Assembly (NCBI RefSeq): GCF_028767125.1
Contig: NZ_JAKCWP010000004.1
Location: 1-64,000, forward strand
Length of the DNA: 64,000 bases
Direction: 5' to 3'
Source of the DNA: Chelativorans sp. YIM 93263
GTDB lineage: Bacteria; Pseudomonadota; Alphaproteobacteria; Rhizobiales; Rhizobiaceae
Of the stretch, positions 45,252 through 55,300 are shown one piece after another. Each line of letters opens with the position of its first letter. Position 1 is the stretch's first letter. The position numbers and the translations under genes are program-made. The notes under the pieces are model-generated. The model was not told where the DNA came from. It searched no databases and saw only the letters and a program-made list of their open reading frames with translations.

Positions 45252-45282
45252 TTGACAAGCTACGAGACCAAAAGGTTTCGTA
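45252..45282 (+). promoter_or_regulatory. Promoter/operator candidate before the DNA methyltransferase
   Basis: TTGACA (45252-45257) is followed by a near-perfect inverted repeat TACGAGACC-AAAA-GGTTTCGTA (45261-45282, one mismatch) in an AT-rich stretch about 85 bases upstream of the gene. A good -10 box at 17 bases is not obvious. The layout suits a repressor-controlled phage-type promoter. Confidence 0.4.
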
Positions 45283-45367
45283 AACACATTTTGCATTTCG
45301 GAGGACTTGCTTTTATTTCGCCGTCGGCAAATCATTTTGTTTATACATCAACAAAAGGGATTGCTTC

Positions 45368-46825
45368 ATGCTAAGAGTACTTTCAACATTCTCAGGAATA
45401 TCTGCTGCCAGCATTGCCTGGAGAGGGCTCGGATATACTTTCGTCGGATTCGCAGAAATTGAGCCGTTTCCGTGCCATGTCCTCGCCAACCGCTGTGGGG
45501 CTTCGAGGCCGAAATATTTGCCCGATCCCGATGAGCTGGGGATCGATGGCAAGGAAAAGAAGACGAGGGCTTCCCGGATCAAAGCCGTCGCCGATCTTCC
45601 GGAAGAGGGCGTAATCAATTTTGGCGATATCAGCCAGATCACGGATCACGATCTCCGGGCACTGGGCCGTGTTGATGTCCTTGAAGGCGGATCTCCATGT
45701 CAAGGATTCAGCTTTGCAGGCTTGAGAGGCGGTCTCGAAGATGACCGCAGCAACCTGCTTTTACAGTTTGTAAAAGTTGCTCAAAGGATGAGGAGATATA
45801 ATGACTTACGATATGTCGTGTGGGAAAACGTTCCGGGAATTCTTAGCGACCGGACAAACGGATTTGGAAGTCTGTTGGGAGCTCTTGCCGGAGAGGACAG
45901 GCCGCTGGTCGCGCCAGGGAAACGGTGGTCGAACGCAGGTTGTGTGTTGGGACACGAGGGGAGCGTCAGCTGGAGAATACTCGACGCACAATTTTGGGGA
46001 GTGCCCCAACGTCGCCGTCGCGTGTTCGCTTTCTGCGATTTTAGAGACCGATCCAACGCATCTGGAACCGTATTATTTGAGTCGAAAAGCGAAATCCGGA
46101 ATTCTCCGGAGGTCGGAGAAACGGGGGAAACCGCTGCCAGAGGTGGTCGAGGTGGCCCTGAGACAATAGTAGCACACCCCCTCGGCATGGATCCAAAACT
46201 GTGTACAGGGTTCGAGAAAGCCTTTGCGCTTAAATCCACAAACGGTCAGAATCCGCAGTGCGTAGCGTACGCTTTACCTGACGACTGCGAGCCGAAAACC
46301 GCAGAAAGCGTCGCTTACACATTGCGGTCTGGGTCGCCGACAGGCGGCGGCCGGCATCAAATGGTAGCGCATTCTTTTCCTTGCATCGCCTTCTCCGCAG
46401 GGCAGGGCGCGAAAGCCGGAGGCATAGGAGCATCGGACAAGGTCGCTCCGACGCTCAAAGCTTCGGAAAGCGGCACCAATATGGTTCCTTCGGTTGTCCA
46501 TCCGACATTTGCAGGAACTCATTTCGCCAGCGGAGCGGAACTCACTCGCCCCGCTGGAATGGCATCTGACGTCGATATCGTTCATCCTGGCGACGCCATT
46601 CGCTGGATCGTGCGCCGCCTGCTTCCTGTTGAATGCGAGCGGCTACAAGGCTTCCCCGACGGATGGACCGACGTAGTATTCCGCGGGAAGACCGCATCTG
46701 ACGGCCCCCGTTACAAAGCGATCGGCAATAGCATGGCGGTACCGTGCATGTCCTTCATTGGCCGCCGTCTCCTCCAATTCCATAAAGAACAAATCCTGAA
46801 CGATGTAAGGCGGGAGGCGGCATGA
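45368..46825 (+). CDS. Orphan phage-type DNA (cytosine-5) methyltransferase
   Basis: 485 residues. Motif I is VLSTFSGISAASIAWRGLGY, motif IV GGSPCQGFSFAGLRGGLED with the catalytic Cys, motif VI VVWENVPG, motif VIII QRRRRVFAF, then a long Gly-rich target-recognition-like insert with Ser/Thr, and C-terminal motifs RRLLPVECERLQGFPDGWTD and RYKAIGNSMAVP. All catalytic motifs are present, so it may be active. The long variable insert and the RRLLPVECERLQGFPD end are typical of prophage-encoded enzymes. No restriction endonuclease is visible nearby. Base composition upstream is AT-richer than the flanks, consistent with transfer. Confidence 0.9.
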   Translation: MLRVLSTFSGISAASIAWRGLGYTFVGFAEIEPFPCHVLANRCGASRPKYLPDPDELGIDGKEKKTRASRIKAVADLPEEGVINFGDISQITDHDLRALGRVDVLEGGSPCQGFSFAGLRGGLEDDRSNLLLQFVKVAQRMRRYNDLRYVVWENVPGILSDRTNGFGSLLGALAGEDRPLVAPGKRWSNAGCVLGHEGSVSWRILDAQFWGVPQRRRRVFAFCDFRDRSNASGTVLFESKSEIRNSPEVGETGETAARGGRGGPETIVAHPLGMDPKLCTGFEKAFALKSTNGQNPQCVAYALPDDCEPKTAESVAYTLRSGSPTGGGRHQMVAHSFPCIAFSAGQGAKAGGIGASDKVAPTLKASESGTNMVPSVVHPTFAGTHFASGAELTRPAGMASDVDIVHPGDAIRWIVRRLLPVECERLQGFPDGWTDVVFRGKTASDGPRYKAIGNSMAVPCMSFIGRRLLQFHKEQILNDVRREAA

Positions 46826-46840
46826 ACGATGACCATTGTC

Positions 46841-47437
46841 CAAACGCCGTCCGGAAAAGAGGTGTTATTGAACCGGATACCCTTTGGGCTGGCGATTCAG
46901 CTGTAAACGCCGTTTGGTGAAGTAATGGGGGGAGAACACAGGGCAAGGTAAACGGCGTTTGTTAGGAGATCGCCACCAGGATGTTCGAATCCGCAGCGAG
47001 ACTCGAAGCCGAGGCAGCGCAGACGGGACCGAACAGGGTCAGGCTTCGGCATCGTCCTCATTCGGCTCGGTGTCTCTGTCCTCGATAAGATGCCGCTTGC
47101 GTTGAAAGCTCCAGCCGGAGCGGTACTTGTCGACGAGATCTTCAAGCACGGTTTCGGTTTCCTTTTTGTCGAAACCCTGTTCCTGAAGACTGGCGACGAT
47201 CCGGTCCAGAAGACGTCCGAGTACCTCCTAGCGGCCATGCCGGACGTTTTCGGTGATGGCGAAGTGCAGCAGCGCCCGGGCGATGTCGTCGCGCGTCGGC
47301 CTGCGCCGTGCCCTGGTGGCCGCGCGCAAAGCCCGCTGCCGTTCCCTTTGCCGAGCCAGCCTCTCGCTCCGGGACTGTGCCATGGCCGTCTCCCTTCCTT
47401 GTCTCCGCCCGTCCGCCTGCCGCGCAAACGCCGTTTG
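46841..47437. repeat. Dispersed palindromic motif AAACGSCGTTT
   Basis: Copies: TAAACGCCGTTTG (46904-46916), TAAACGGCGTTTG (46949-46961), CAAACGCCGTTTG (47425-47437), and a partial CAAACGCCGTCCG (46841-46853). Two copies are 45 bases apart, and the third lies directly upstream of the amber-interrupted gene. Operator, partition-like or recombination sites are all possible. Confidence 0.5.
47039..47383 (-). pseudogene. Gene with in-frame amber codon, unknown function
   Basis: From the ATG at 47383 (GGAAGGGAG upstream) the frame reads an Arg-rich N-terminus (MAQSRSERLARQRERQR) then ARALLHFAITENVRHGR, meets TAG at 47228-47230, and continues in the same frame with EVLGRLLDRIVASLQEQGFD, then LEDLVDKYRSGWSFQRKRHL to a TGA at 47039. 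The protein-like character is equal on both sides of the TAG, so it is most simply one 114-codon gene with a nonsense mutation. No family recognised. Confidence 0.55.
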
Positions 47438-47712
47438 CAAATGTAACGGCAAACGGGTTAACGGAATCGTCTTTCCAGAGCGCTGAATCGGTTTCCAGGC
47501 GTTTTGAATCGAAACAGCACAAATCATTTCGACTTACCCGCATGTCGCGATGATTTGCATGCAGGCTGTTTTTTCAGTTTGACTCAGCCGTCCGGAACGC
47601 GGCAGCGCTTGTGTGTCGTCGGTGCCGGTCACGTAACGTCAGGCGTGGCACTTCTCCGGCGATCAGGCGGATTCCAAGGGACTTATTCAACTGCCTTTCG
47701 GCTGGCACGCGA
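47384..47712. other. Intergenic stretch without a supported gene
   Basis: Apart from the palindromic motif at 47425 I see only overlapping low-quality frames here. A run of TAACGG-like words near 47445-47462 is probably incidental. Confidence 0.35.
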
Positions 47713-47904
47713 TCACTTTCGACGTTTATCTGCCCGGCCGGAAGTCTTGGGTTGCCCTTCGATGCGGCTTTGTCGAAGGATCTCTTCAAGCACCGGTGGT
47801 TCGTGCCTTTCCTCCGGTGGCGGATCGAGGGTCAGGTCGTACGGTCGTCCCTTCCGTCCGAAATGCGCGTTCACGTCCTTTCCGGTCGCATTTTTTGGCT
47901 TCAT
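47713..47904 (-). CDS. Small hypothetical protein
   Basis: 63 residues, strongly charged (begins MKPKNATGKDVNAHFGRKGR; ends RADKRRK), with no membrane segment. The composition is plausible for a real small DNA-associated protein of a mobile element. GAGAGCGGG upstream is only a fair SD. No family recognised; overlapping frames compete. Confidence 0.4.
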   Translation of the reverse strand: MKPKNATGKDVNAHFGRKGRPYDLTLDPPPEERHEPPVLEEILRQSRIEGQPKTSGRADKRRK

Positions 47905-48105
47905 TGCGCCCGCTCTCGACCGCCTCGGAGCGCTGAACCCGGCCTAGATCTGAGGAAAGAGCGAGCTCATCCGTTGGGAGCTGACGAGATTAGCGGCTGG
48001 GCGGTTTAGACGCCCTCAAGCTTTCCTCGTAGCGGGCCCCTTCTGTTGTGCAGAAGCCGGTCAGTGTCGGCACGGCTCGGATGAGACATGGAATTCTGTC
48101 AATGA

Positions 48106-49829
48106 TCATGGAAACGGGACCCCTGGTTTTTCGCCCATGATCATTGACACCAGTGCCCGCGCAGAGGGGGCGACCGTGTCGCCTGCGTCCGGCGCCGAAG
48201 TGGCGATTGGGCTCGGGGGCACCCTGATACTTGCCCTCAGTTCTCTGAACTTCGACTGAGCCGCCAATCTTGCGGTCAACGCGCCAACGTGTTCAGCCAC
48301 GCATTCTCTAATTGTTGATGGCTCCACGACCGGCGCGCCTTGGCGCTCGAAGGCGACTTTGCCTTCATGAACGCACCTGTCCAAGGCAGCAAGCAACGTC
48401 AATTGGTCTTTGGTCCCATCCAGTTCGGGCAGTAACCACGCATCAACGACGCCAAGATGTACTGGTTCGTGCCAGGCGTTAAATGTCGTCGCGGAGCCTT
48501 CGTTGCGTAAGATCTCCGCGGTCCGCCGGATCGTCCTGTCTATGTTGAGAGGCTCGCCTGCGGGGGCAATTGAAACCGGAGACAAGCGGATCCTTGCCCA
48601 GCCCTTTATAATGAGCATTTCCAGCAGCTCATCCACGATGGCTTGGACAGCCTGACGCCATGCCGACGCGCATTTCTTGGACGTGCGCTTCACCAAGTCG
48701 TCGTAGGAAACGGTTTCGGCCAGCTTGCCGAGAGGATTTCAAGTGCGGCCTTCATTTCGACCCGCTGTGTCGTGATGCTGGATCCTGTGGCTCCGAAAGT
48801 TTGGGGAGAGTCGTCTAGGTGGCTTTCACCGTCGAGGCAAGGCAGATGGGCCGCATAGTGGAATTTGCGCAGCCTCTCACCGTCGAGCCGATACCGGATT
48901 TCGCTGCCTCTGTCGCCGTTAACCAGAAGGGTTTGCCTGAAGGTTCGATTTACGATGAAATCGAGATATTGCTCGACCAGCACCTGGCTATGGCCACACT
49001 CCTTCAGCAAAGGGGCCGCGACCTGTTCACCATAGTTGTCGGCAAACATTGTCGATGGGTGGGCTTCTGCCAGATAGGCGAGTCCGTGGCCGTTGGCGCG
49101 TTCAACGAATTGCTGGAAGTAGCAGGGGGCGTTGAACGGCTCCAGGTATTCGTGGGCAAGGTAATAGTCTTGCTGATGCCGCAACTCCGGCAGGGTCAGT
49201 TCCATGGTCTTGGAAAGGACGCTGTCCTTCGGCGCGACTTGCTCGAGAAAGTCGAGCATCCCCTTGGCGTAGCTCAATTGCTCGGCCGATGTGGCGCGTG
49301 AGCCGCCACGCAGCATCATGGCATCGCGAACGATTTCCTTGGCTTTCCAGCCTGGGTACACATTGTAGCTGACATAAGCGACGCCATTTGCCGTGAGGTT
49401 TTCCTTGCAGATGCGCAGGATCGCGTCCTGCACATGCGGTGGAACCCAGCTATAGACGCCGTGGCAGATGATGTAGTCGAAGCTGCCGAGCTCCTTGGAA
49501 TCCAAGGCTGAAAGATCGCCTTCCATGAGCTTGATATTGGAAACGCCGAGGGCCTCGATGCGCTTTCTGCCCATGTCGATCTGCACGCCGGAAAGGTCGA
49601 TGCCAAGGGTCTGTGCTTCAGGCGCGCGAGCGGCAAAAGGGATGAGATTTCCACCGGAGGAGCATCCGAGTTCCAGGACGCGAGCGGTAGCGGCAGGCGG
49701 TGTGTCCAGCCCGAACAGGTGTGCGACCGCCGCTAAGTTCTCCGGAGCCGAGTGGGGAAATGGGTGCGAAGCATATGGAACCTCGTCATACGCACTCTTG
49801 AGTTGGCCGACCGCGATACTCATGGGCAA
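48106..49829 (-). pseudogene. Protein-lysine methyltransferase-like gene (Rickettsia PKMT family), frameshifted
   Basis: The first frame (49829-48690, 379 residues) starts YDEVPYASHPFPHSAPENLA and has the SAM-binding motif VLELGCSSGGNLIPFA, then FDYIICHGVYSWVP and VAYVSYNVYPGWKAKEIVRD, followed by a regulatory/middle domain. It runs out of frame near 48705-48720; the C-terminal helical domain continues in another frame (48696-48106, about 195 residues). The whole would be about 565 residues. The architecture and motifs match the family of Rickettsia PKMT1/PKMT2, which methylate lysines of the autotransporter OmpB. The catalytic domain is intact in the first ORF. The gene is last in the adhesin operon, which makes the adhesin a candidate substrate. 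The frameshift may be a real mutation or a sequence error. Confidence 0.75.
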
Positions 49830-49848
49830 AGCACCTTATTTAGAAGTT

Positions 49849-50430
49849 TTAGCTGCCATTGATGGCGCTGAGGCGGTCGAGCGCAGCGGTAAGACCACTG
49901 AGTGATACAGGGAAAGTCATCGACGTGTTTGCCGCGGTTGTAACGATCAGCTTCAGCGTCGAGCCGGTTCGCATTCTATCGAGCGTTGCTTGATCGGTGG
50001 GCATCACAGCGATGCAGCCCCTCGGCAGGCAGGTCCGGAACCGTACAGGTGGCAATGGCGCCTGGTCATCAATTTGTGGGGTTACGCCGGGTTCGAAAAG
50101 GATACCGAAGGGAAGGAGTAACGTTGCGACAGCTCCATCCGAACCCACACCGATCTCGACAGCCAGCAGTCTTTGACCATTCTCCTGTGTCTGGTCCTGC
50201 GATACGGCACACGCTCGCGTATTCTCACGAACAGCGCAGCTTAGCTGCCAATCCTGATATGTCTCCTGCAGTGAGTTCGCACCGTTCGGAAGCGTGGCTT
50301 GCTGGGCCAACGCCGGCATCGATAAAGTTAGCATCGCGGCGCATAACATCGGCTGCAAACGCAGCAGTGCCCAGCGCCCCTTCCAGGCCGCGCTTGGCAC
50401 AGTACGTTTCTGATTGAAATCAGGTGGCAT
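49849..50430 (-). CDS. IalB-family (invasion-associated locus B) exported protein, copy 2
   Basis: 193 residues from the ATG at 50430 (a TTG at 50484 would lengthen it). Signal peptide around LCAAMLTLSMPALAQ. IalB-type features: YQDWQLSCA, then CAVSQDQTQENGQRLLAVEI, LLLPFGILFEPGV and RFRTCLPRGCIAVMP. IalB proteins are periplasmic or outer-membrane proteins first linked to Bartonella erythrocyte invasion; biochemical role uncertain. It sits 19 bases before the methyltransferase gene. Confidence 0.8.
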   Translation of the reverse strand: MPPDFNQKRTVPSAAWKGRWALLRLQPMLCAAMLTLSMPALAQQATLPNGANSLQETYQDWQLSCAVRENTRACAVSQDQTQENGQRLLAVEIGVGSDGAVATLLLPFGILFEPGVTPQIDDQAPLPPVRFRTCLPRGCIAVMPTDQATLDRMRTGSTLKLIVTTAANTSMTFPVSLSGLTAALDRLSAINGS

Positions 50431-50508
50431 GAATGTCGAGACAGGCAAGTGACGCGCCCTTCTGTTTTGAGTCCAACTCCTCAAGGACGCGATGCCGCTG
50501 GTTCAGCA

Positions 50509-51021
50509 TTATGTGCAAACCCATTCACGAATTTCGCATTTGCCTTCGCCGGCTTTACATGCACGAAGAGCTTGGTCCTCAGCCTCGCGGCGGGTTGGCG
50601 CCGATCTCGCGCCCCAAGGCGTGATCTGGCCCGGCTGCTCCTCGCTGATCGCCAGGGCACCGCAAGGATAGTACGGAAAGCCGGTCTGGTCGTCATCATT
50701 CCAGTGCCGGTGATTGCGGAAGACCTCAACGACCTTGCATGCCTCCCCGCCAGCATTCACGCAATGTTCAAAAGCGATATCCATTGCCTCCTGGCGCTTG
50801 TCGGCGCCCCAGAAGAAGCCGTGTTTCCGGTCAATTTCGGAATAGGCGATCGCAGCCCAGATACCGCGTTCTTCCTGTGGCGGTGGAATTGTTGCTTCTT
50901 GAGATGACGGAACCGGCGCTTCAATCATGGCGCTCGGGAGATCGGCCGCAGCAATGTGTCCGGTTTGAATCAAGAGAATTGCGGCTGCGACGAGAGCGGC
51001 GATAGCAGGACTAATCTTCAT
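50509..51021 (-). CDS. DUF4189 exported protein
   Basis: 170 residues, signal peptide ending near HIAAAD. Features of DUF4189: WAAIAYSEIDRKHGFFWGAD, ADKRQEAMDIAFEHCVNAGG, CKVVEVFRNH, CGALAISEE, EAEDQALRAC. Six Cys in the mature part suggest disulfides. Function unknown. Tightly packed between other exported-protein genes of the adhesin operon. Confidence 0.75.
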   Translation of the reverse strand: MKISPAIAALVAAAILLIQTGHIAAADLPSAMIEAPVPSSQEATIPPPQEERGIWAAIAYSEIDRKHGFFWGADKRQEAMDIAFEHCVNAGGEACKVVEVFRNHRHWNDDDQTGFPYYPCGALAISEEQPGQITPWGARSAPTRREAEDQALRACKAGEGKCEIREWVCT

Positions 51022-51046
51022 TGTGACCTCCCCCTCGGCTGCTGCA

Positions 51047-51727
51047 TCAGCCCTGAACTGCTGATGCTATTGAAACAACTATGCACGTTTCGCCTGCGGG
51101 TAGAAGGAGTGCATCGCCGCCATTGTTGGCAAGCGAATAGACGGCCACGTTTCCAAGATTGTTGGCGAGCTTGCTTCCAGCGGGCAGAAGCGCCGAGATG
51201 TCGTTACACGGTCTTGAGAACGGTGCCACCCGGACCATGGAGCCTTCGCAGACTGAACCCGTTGGAGCGGCAAATACGAAACCTGCAGCCGTTCCCGTGT
51301 AGCTTTCGGCCTGGTAAGTCATGCCTACCAAAGATTGCACCGCATGCTCGTCCGGCTTTTCGGAGTTCCAGGTTGATTGAACCTGATATTGCGATCCGTT
51401 TGTCAGCAGTTCTCCAAGTGCTGGAAAGACCGTGGAGCATGTCTCCAGGCCGGCCTGTTCAGCGTGCTGCAGGAACGGGGTATCGGCCAGTTCGGGCACA
51501 GCTTCTTTCGTTTCAGCGACTGCCTCCTGTGAGAAGAAGCCCCTGACCGCATCAGAGCGCATGGCCCCATAACCGGCCGCCGCAATGACGACAACGCCGA
51601 GCAGAGAGAGGGCGGCTGCTTTCAGCCATTTTCTGTCGAACTTGCCCAGCGTGACGTCTCCGGCATTTTCCAGAGGATCTGGCTGATTGCGAGACATTAT
51701 CCGATCGTGAATCGATTTCTGGCTCAT
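51047..51727 (-). CDS. Exported or membrane-anchored protein, unknown
   Basis: 226 residues with a cytoplasmic N-terminus of about 34 residues, one membrane helix (AALSLLGVVVIAAAGYGAM) and a periplasmic domain with paired Cys (LETCSTVF, SVCEGSMVR, RPCNDIS, GETCIVV). No family recognised. It lies 10 bases after the first IalB gene and 25 before the DUF4189 gene, so it is part of the same transcript. Confidence 0.7.
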   Translation of the reverse strand: MSQKSIHDRIMSRNQPDPLENAGDVTLGKFDRKWLKAAALSLLGVVVIAAAGYGAMRSDAVRGFFSQEAVAETKEAVPELADTPFLQHAEQAGLETCSTVFPALGELLTNGSQYQVQSTWNSEKPDEHAVQSLVGMTYQAESYTGTAAGFVFAAPTGSVCEGSMVRVAPFSRPCNDISALLPAGSKLANNLGNVAVYSLANNGGDALLLPAGETCIVVSIASAVQG

Positions 51728-51737
51728 TGAATTCCTA

Positions 51738-52313
51738 TCAGTTGATGGCCTCGACGGCCGTCGAAAGGCCCTTCAGCGTTGCGGTCACGGTAATCGTGCT
51801 TTCGTCTGTGGTCGTATAGGAGATCTGCGGGGCTGCACCTTTCGATATCTGCTCGCGCATGATCGGGCCGACCGGGACCATGCCGACACAGACCACCTCG
51901 TTGCACCCATCAAACTGGACGTTGACCGGCTCCTTGCGTCCTGCGAATTTCAAAGAAATGAGCCCGTCGCTGTTCGCATGAGGGGCCGTGCGCAAAATCA
52001 TGTAAGGTTTCCCCTCCTCCGTGGCGGCCAGCGACCAACTGAACGCCATCTGTCCCGACTGATCCTCGATGATTTGAGTCACGTTACAGACCTTCCGGCG
52101 CGCTTCCAGATTTTCGTCGCAAATCAGGGTCCAGTTTTCGAACGGGCGAGTGATCCGCTGGTAATCCCCAAGCTTCACGTTCGCCGGCACAGCCACTTCC
52201 GACGGCTTGATCCGGTAGTCGGGAGGGGCCTGCTCCTGCCCGGCTGCGAGTGAGCCGGGCAGGAGCAGGCAAGCCAGCAACAGTGGGGGTCTGTATTTGA
52301 CTTGCCTCAGCAT
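51738..52313 (-). CDS. IalB-family (invasion-associated locus B) exported protein, copy 1
   Basis: 191 residues. Signal peptide LLLACLLLPGSLAAGQE. Family segments: FENWTLICDENLEARRKVCN, VTQIIEDQSGQMAFSWSLA, PVNVQFDGCNEVVCVGMVPV and the C-terminal TLKGLSTAVEAIN, which parallels SLSGLTAALDRLSAI in copy 2. The start is 7 bases after the adhesin stop, indicating coupled expression. Confidence 0.85.
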   Translation of the reverse strand: MLRQVKYRPPLLLACLLLPGSLAAGQEQAPPDYRIKPSEVAVPANVKLGDYQRITRPFENWTLICDENLEARRKVCNVTQIIEDQSGQMAFSWSLAATEEGKPYMILRTAPHANSDGLISLKFAGRKEPVNVQFDGCNEVVCVGMVPVGPIMREQISKGAAPQISYTTTDESTITVTATLKGLSTAVEAIN

Positions 52314-52320
52314 ACCGGCC

Positions 52321-55300
52321 TCAGTTCAAGGTAAAGCTGAGGCCGGCACCAACACCCCAGTTTCCGCCGGCGGTCGTACCCGAGACATTGGCGCGAACAC
52401 GTCCGTTTTCGCTCGTGTAGCCGGCACCGAAGGCCAGTGCCCCCTCGCCTTGCCAATAACCTCCGCCCGCCGCAACGCTCAACTTGCCGGGCCGATCGTC
52501 GTAACGAAGCGATGCCGCGGCTAGGCCAATCGCCGCTGCCTGTCGCGCTTCTTCCCTGACCTCGCCGAACTGCTGGTTCAGCTGCCCGAACTTCTGGTCC
52601 GTGTAATCGTTGGCCTCGTCCAGCGTCGTCGCGGCGACTTTATCCGTATATTCGTTGGAGGTCTCGATAGCGTAGTCGACGCGCTCGTCCGTGTAGGATT
52701 TGGACTCGGTAATGCCCTCATTCAATTGCGAGACGTTGACGGCGTCGTTATCCTCGACGCCCTTGCCGACATTCGAGATGACAACCGGCGCATTCACGTC
52801 GCCACCGACCAGGGTGACACTGTTCGTCTTGTCGCCATTCTCATCGACGCCATACTGGACCGCATTCTTGTCGAGTTCTCCAACACCGGTCTGCAGATCC
52901 TCGATCGCCGTATTGGTGGCATGAAGCTGCGACCCGTTCACGGCATCCGTGCTGTCCTCCGAAATTCTTCCGGCGGCCACGTTGGTGACCGTCCGTTCCG
53001 CTCCGTCGTCGCCGACGCTGACGGTGCCGGTCGGGGACTTGCCGGCAAATTCGTACCTCTCGCCATTGATGGTGGTGCCGAAAGTGCCGACGGCCTTGTC
53101 TGTCACGGAACCCGAGCCCAGGGCGACATCATTGGCATTGTTGGCTTGCGCACCTTCGCCGAGAGCGACGGAGCTCTGCCCAGCCGCTGCCGCACCATGG
53201 CCTGCGGCCAGGCTGTCGGTGCCGCTTGCAACGCTCTCGGGACCGATCGCGACGCTGTCCGTACCGGTGGCCGAGGAATCGGCCAATGTTGAATTGGCGT
53301 GGAAGTATTTGATGCCGCCGCCATTGTTGATGTTGGTTATGACGTTGTCGATCGCCTCAAAGCTTTCATGAACGGTCGTGTAGTTGTCTCCTTGGATATT
53401 GTAAGTCGGGTGGATGATCGTGCCGTCCTTATGAACCTTCGAGCCACCGCCGAGATGGTCGGTAAACTCGCTGGCCACGGCCCTCAACTGGCTCACATTC
53501 ACGGCGTCCGTTTCTGCCGAACCGGCGGCGACATTGGTCAGCTTGCGTTCCGATCCGGCCGAACCGACGGACACTTCGCCGACCGATGTCTGTGGTGCTG
53601 CGAGCCCGAATGCCGTGTAGCCGATTTGCGCGCCCACCGTTGTGATTGACGATCCGCCGATCGCGACGCTGTTACCGTGAAGGCTTTCGGCACCTGCACC
53701 GAGAGCAAGCGACTGAACCCCTCCGGCTTTGGCCTGCGTGCCCAGCGCCACACCATCGGCCCGCATGACATGGGCGTTCTGCCCTATTGCCGTGCCTCCC
53801 GGTGCAATCTGATCGACGATTGCACCATTGCCGACACCGATTCCATTGTCAGCGTTGACGACGGTTTCCGGACCGACCGCGATCGACTCGGCTCCGACGG
53901 CCAGGGAGTCATTTGCCGCCGAGTTGGCGTGGAAGTATTTGGTCGGAGTTACGGCGAACGAGGCCAAGGCCCCCTGGAGCTGCCGAACTGTAACCGCATC
54001 GTGTTCGTCGGTGCCGTCCGCTACATTTGTGATCTGCCGGTATGACAAGGCCGATCCGACCGAGACGGCGCCGAGCAACGTGTCATCGGTGGTGTTGTAC
54101 GGGACGCCCCCACCAAGATCTCCCGAGGCCGGAGCCAGGGCACGATCGGAGATCGATCCCGACCCGAGAGCGACGCCGCCGTCAATTGTGACTTTGCTCT
54201 CACGGCCAAGCGCGAGGGAACTGTCTGCTGCGGCGGTCGCATTGTAACCGACCGCGCTGGAGCCAATCCCTTGCGCGAAGGAGTCGCTTTTCGTCAGAGT
54301 GCGTTCGTTTGTCCTGACATACCGGATACCCATGCCATTGGCGTCGGTGTAGTTCTTGGTCGTGTCGCCGGCGATATTGATGAAGTTGTTGTCAAGATTG
54401 GCGATGTCCGTCGTGTTCTGGGTGACCTGCTGGTTTGTCGCATAGAGCTGTGAGCCGTTGACGCCATCAGTCGAGGTGGCGCTCAGCCGGCCGGCCGCAA
54501 CGTTCTGGATCTGCCGTTCTGCTCCTGCCGAGCCCACCGAGAACGCACCGCTCGGCGTATCTCCGGCAAACGTATAATTGTTGCCGCCGATCGTCGCACT
54601 GGCGACGGCCGTCGTCGCGCTCGATTCAGCATCCAGACCGATCGCCACATCGCCCGCATTGTTGGCCACCGCGTTCGGGCCGATGGCAACGGAATCCGTT
54701 CCGATCGCCTGTGAGTCCGGCAGCGTCGAGTTGGCACGGAAATACTTGATGCCGCCGCCGGTATTGATGTTGTTAACCGTGGTCGACAGGCTGTCTACTG
54801 CCTGATTGGTCGCAAAAAGCTGCGATCCGTTGATGCCGTCGGTCGAGGTGGCGCTGATGCGGCCCGCCGCGACATTGGTGATCGTGCGTTCCGCCCCTGA
54901 GTCACCAACACTGACCGTGGAGCCCGGCGTGGTGCCTGCGAAGGTATAGGTCGTGCCGGCTATGGTCGCGCTACCCGTTCCGACGGCGGCAGCGGTCGTG
55001 GAGCCGGAACCAAGCGCCACGTCGCCGGCATTGTTGGCAACCGCCGTATCGCCGAAAGCGAGCGAGCCGGCTTGCAGCGCGCTCGAGGTGTTGCCGAGCG
55101 CGACCGAGCCCTGGCCGACGGCCTTGTTGGAGTTGCCGATGGCGACCGCGCCATTGGCCGTATTGGCGGCGGTGGCGCTCGCCGTTCCGTCGGCGTTGGC
55201 GATGTTGTTCGCGCCGCCGACAAAGGCGCCGGCGCCGCTGGCATAGCTCGGATCGCCGATCGCGACCGCGCCATCGCCGAAGGCGGTGTTGCGCGAACCG

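Noticed and set aside
47228-47230. Amber recoding (pyrrolysine or suppressed stop)
   Set aside because: No supporting tRNA or downstream structure is visible, and the region is decayed; a nonsense mutation is simpler.
48690-48730. Programmed ribosomal frameshift in the methyltransferase
   Set aside because: No slippery heptamer or adjacent pseudoknot-like structure was seen at the junction.
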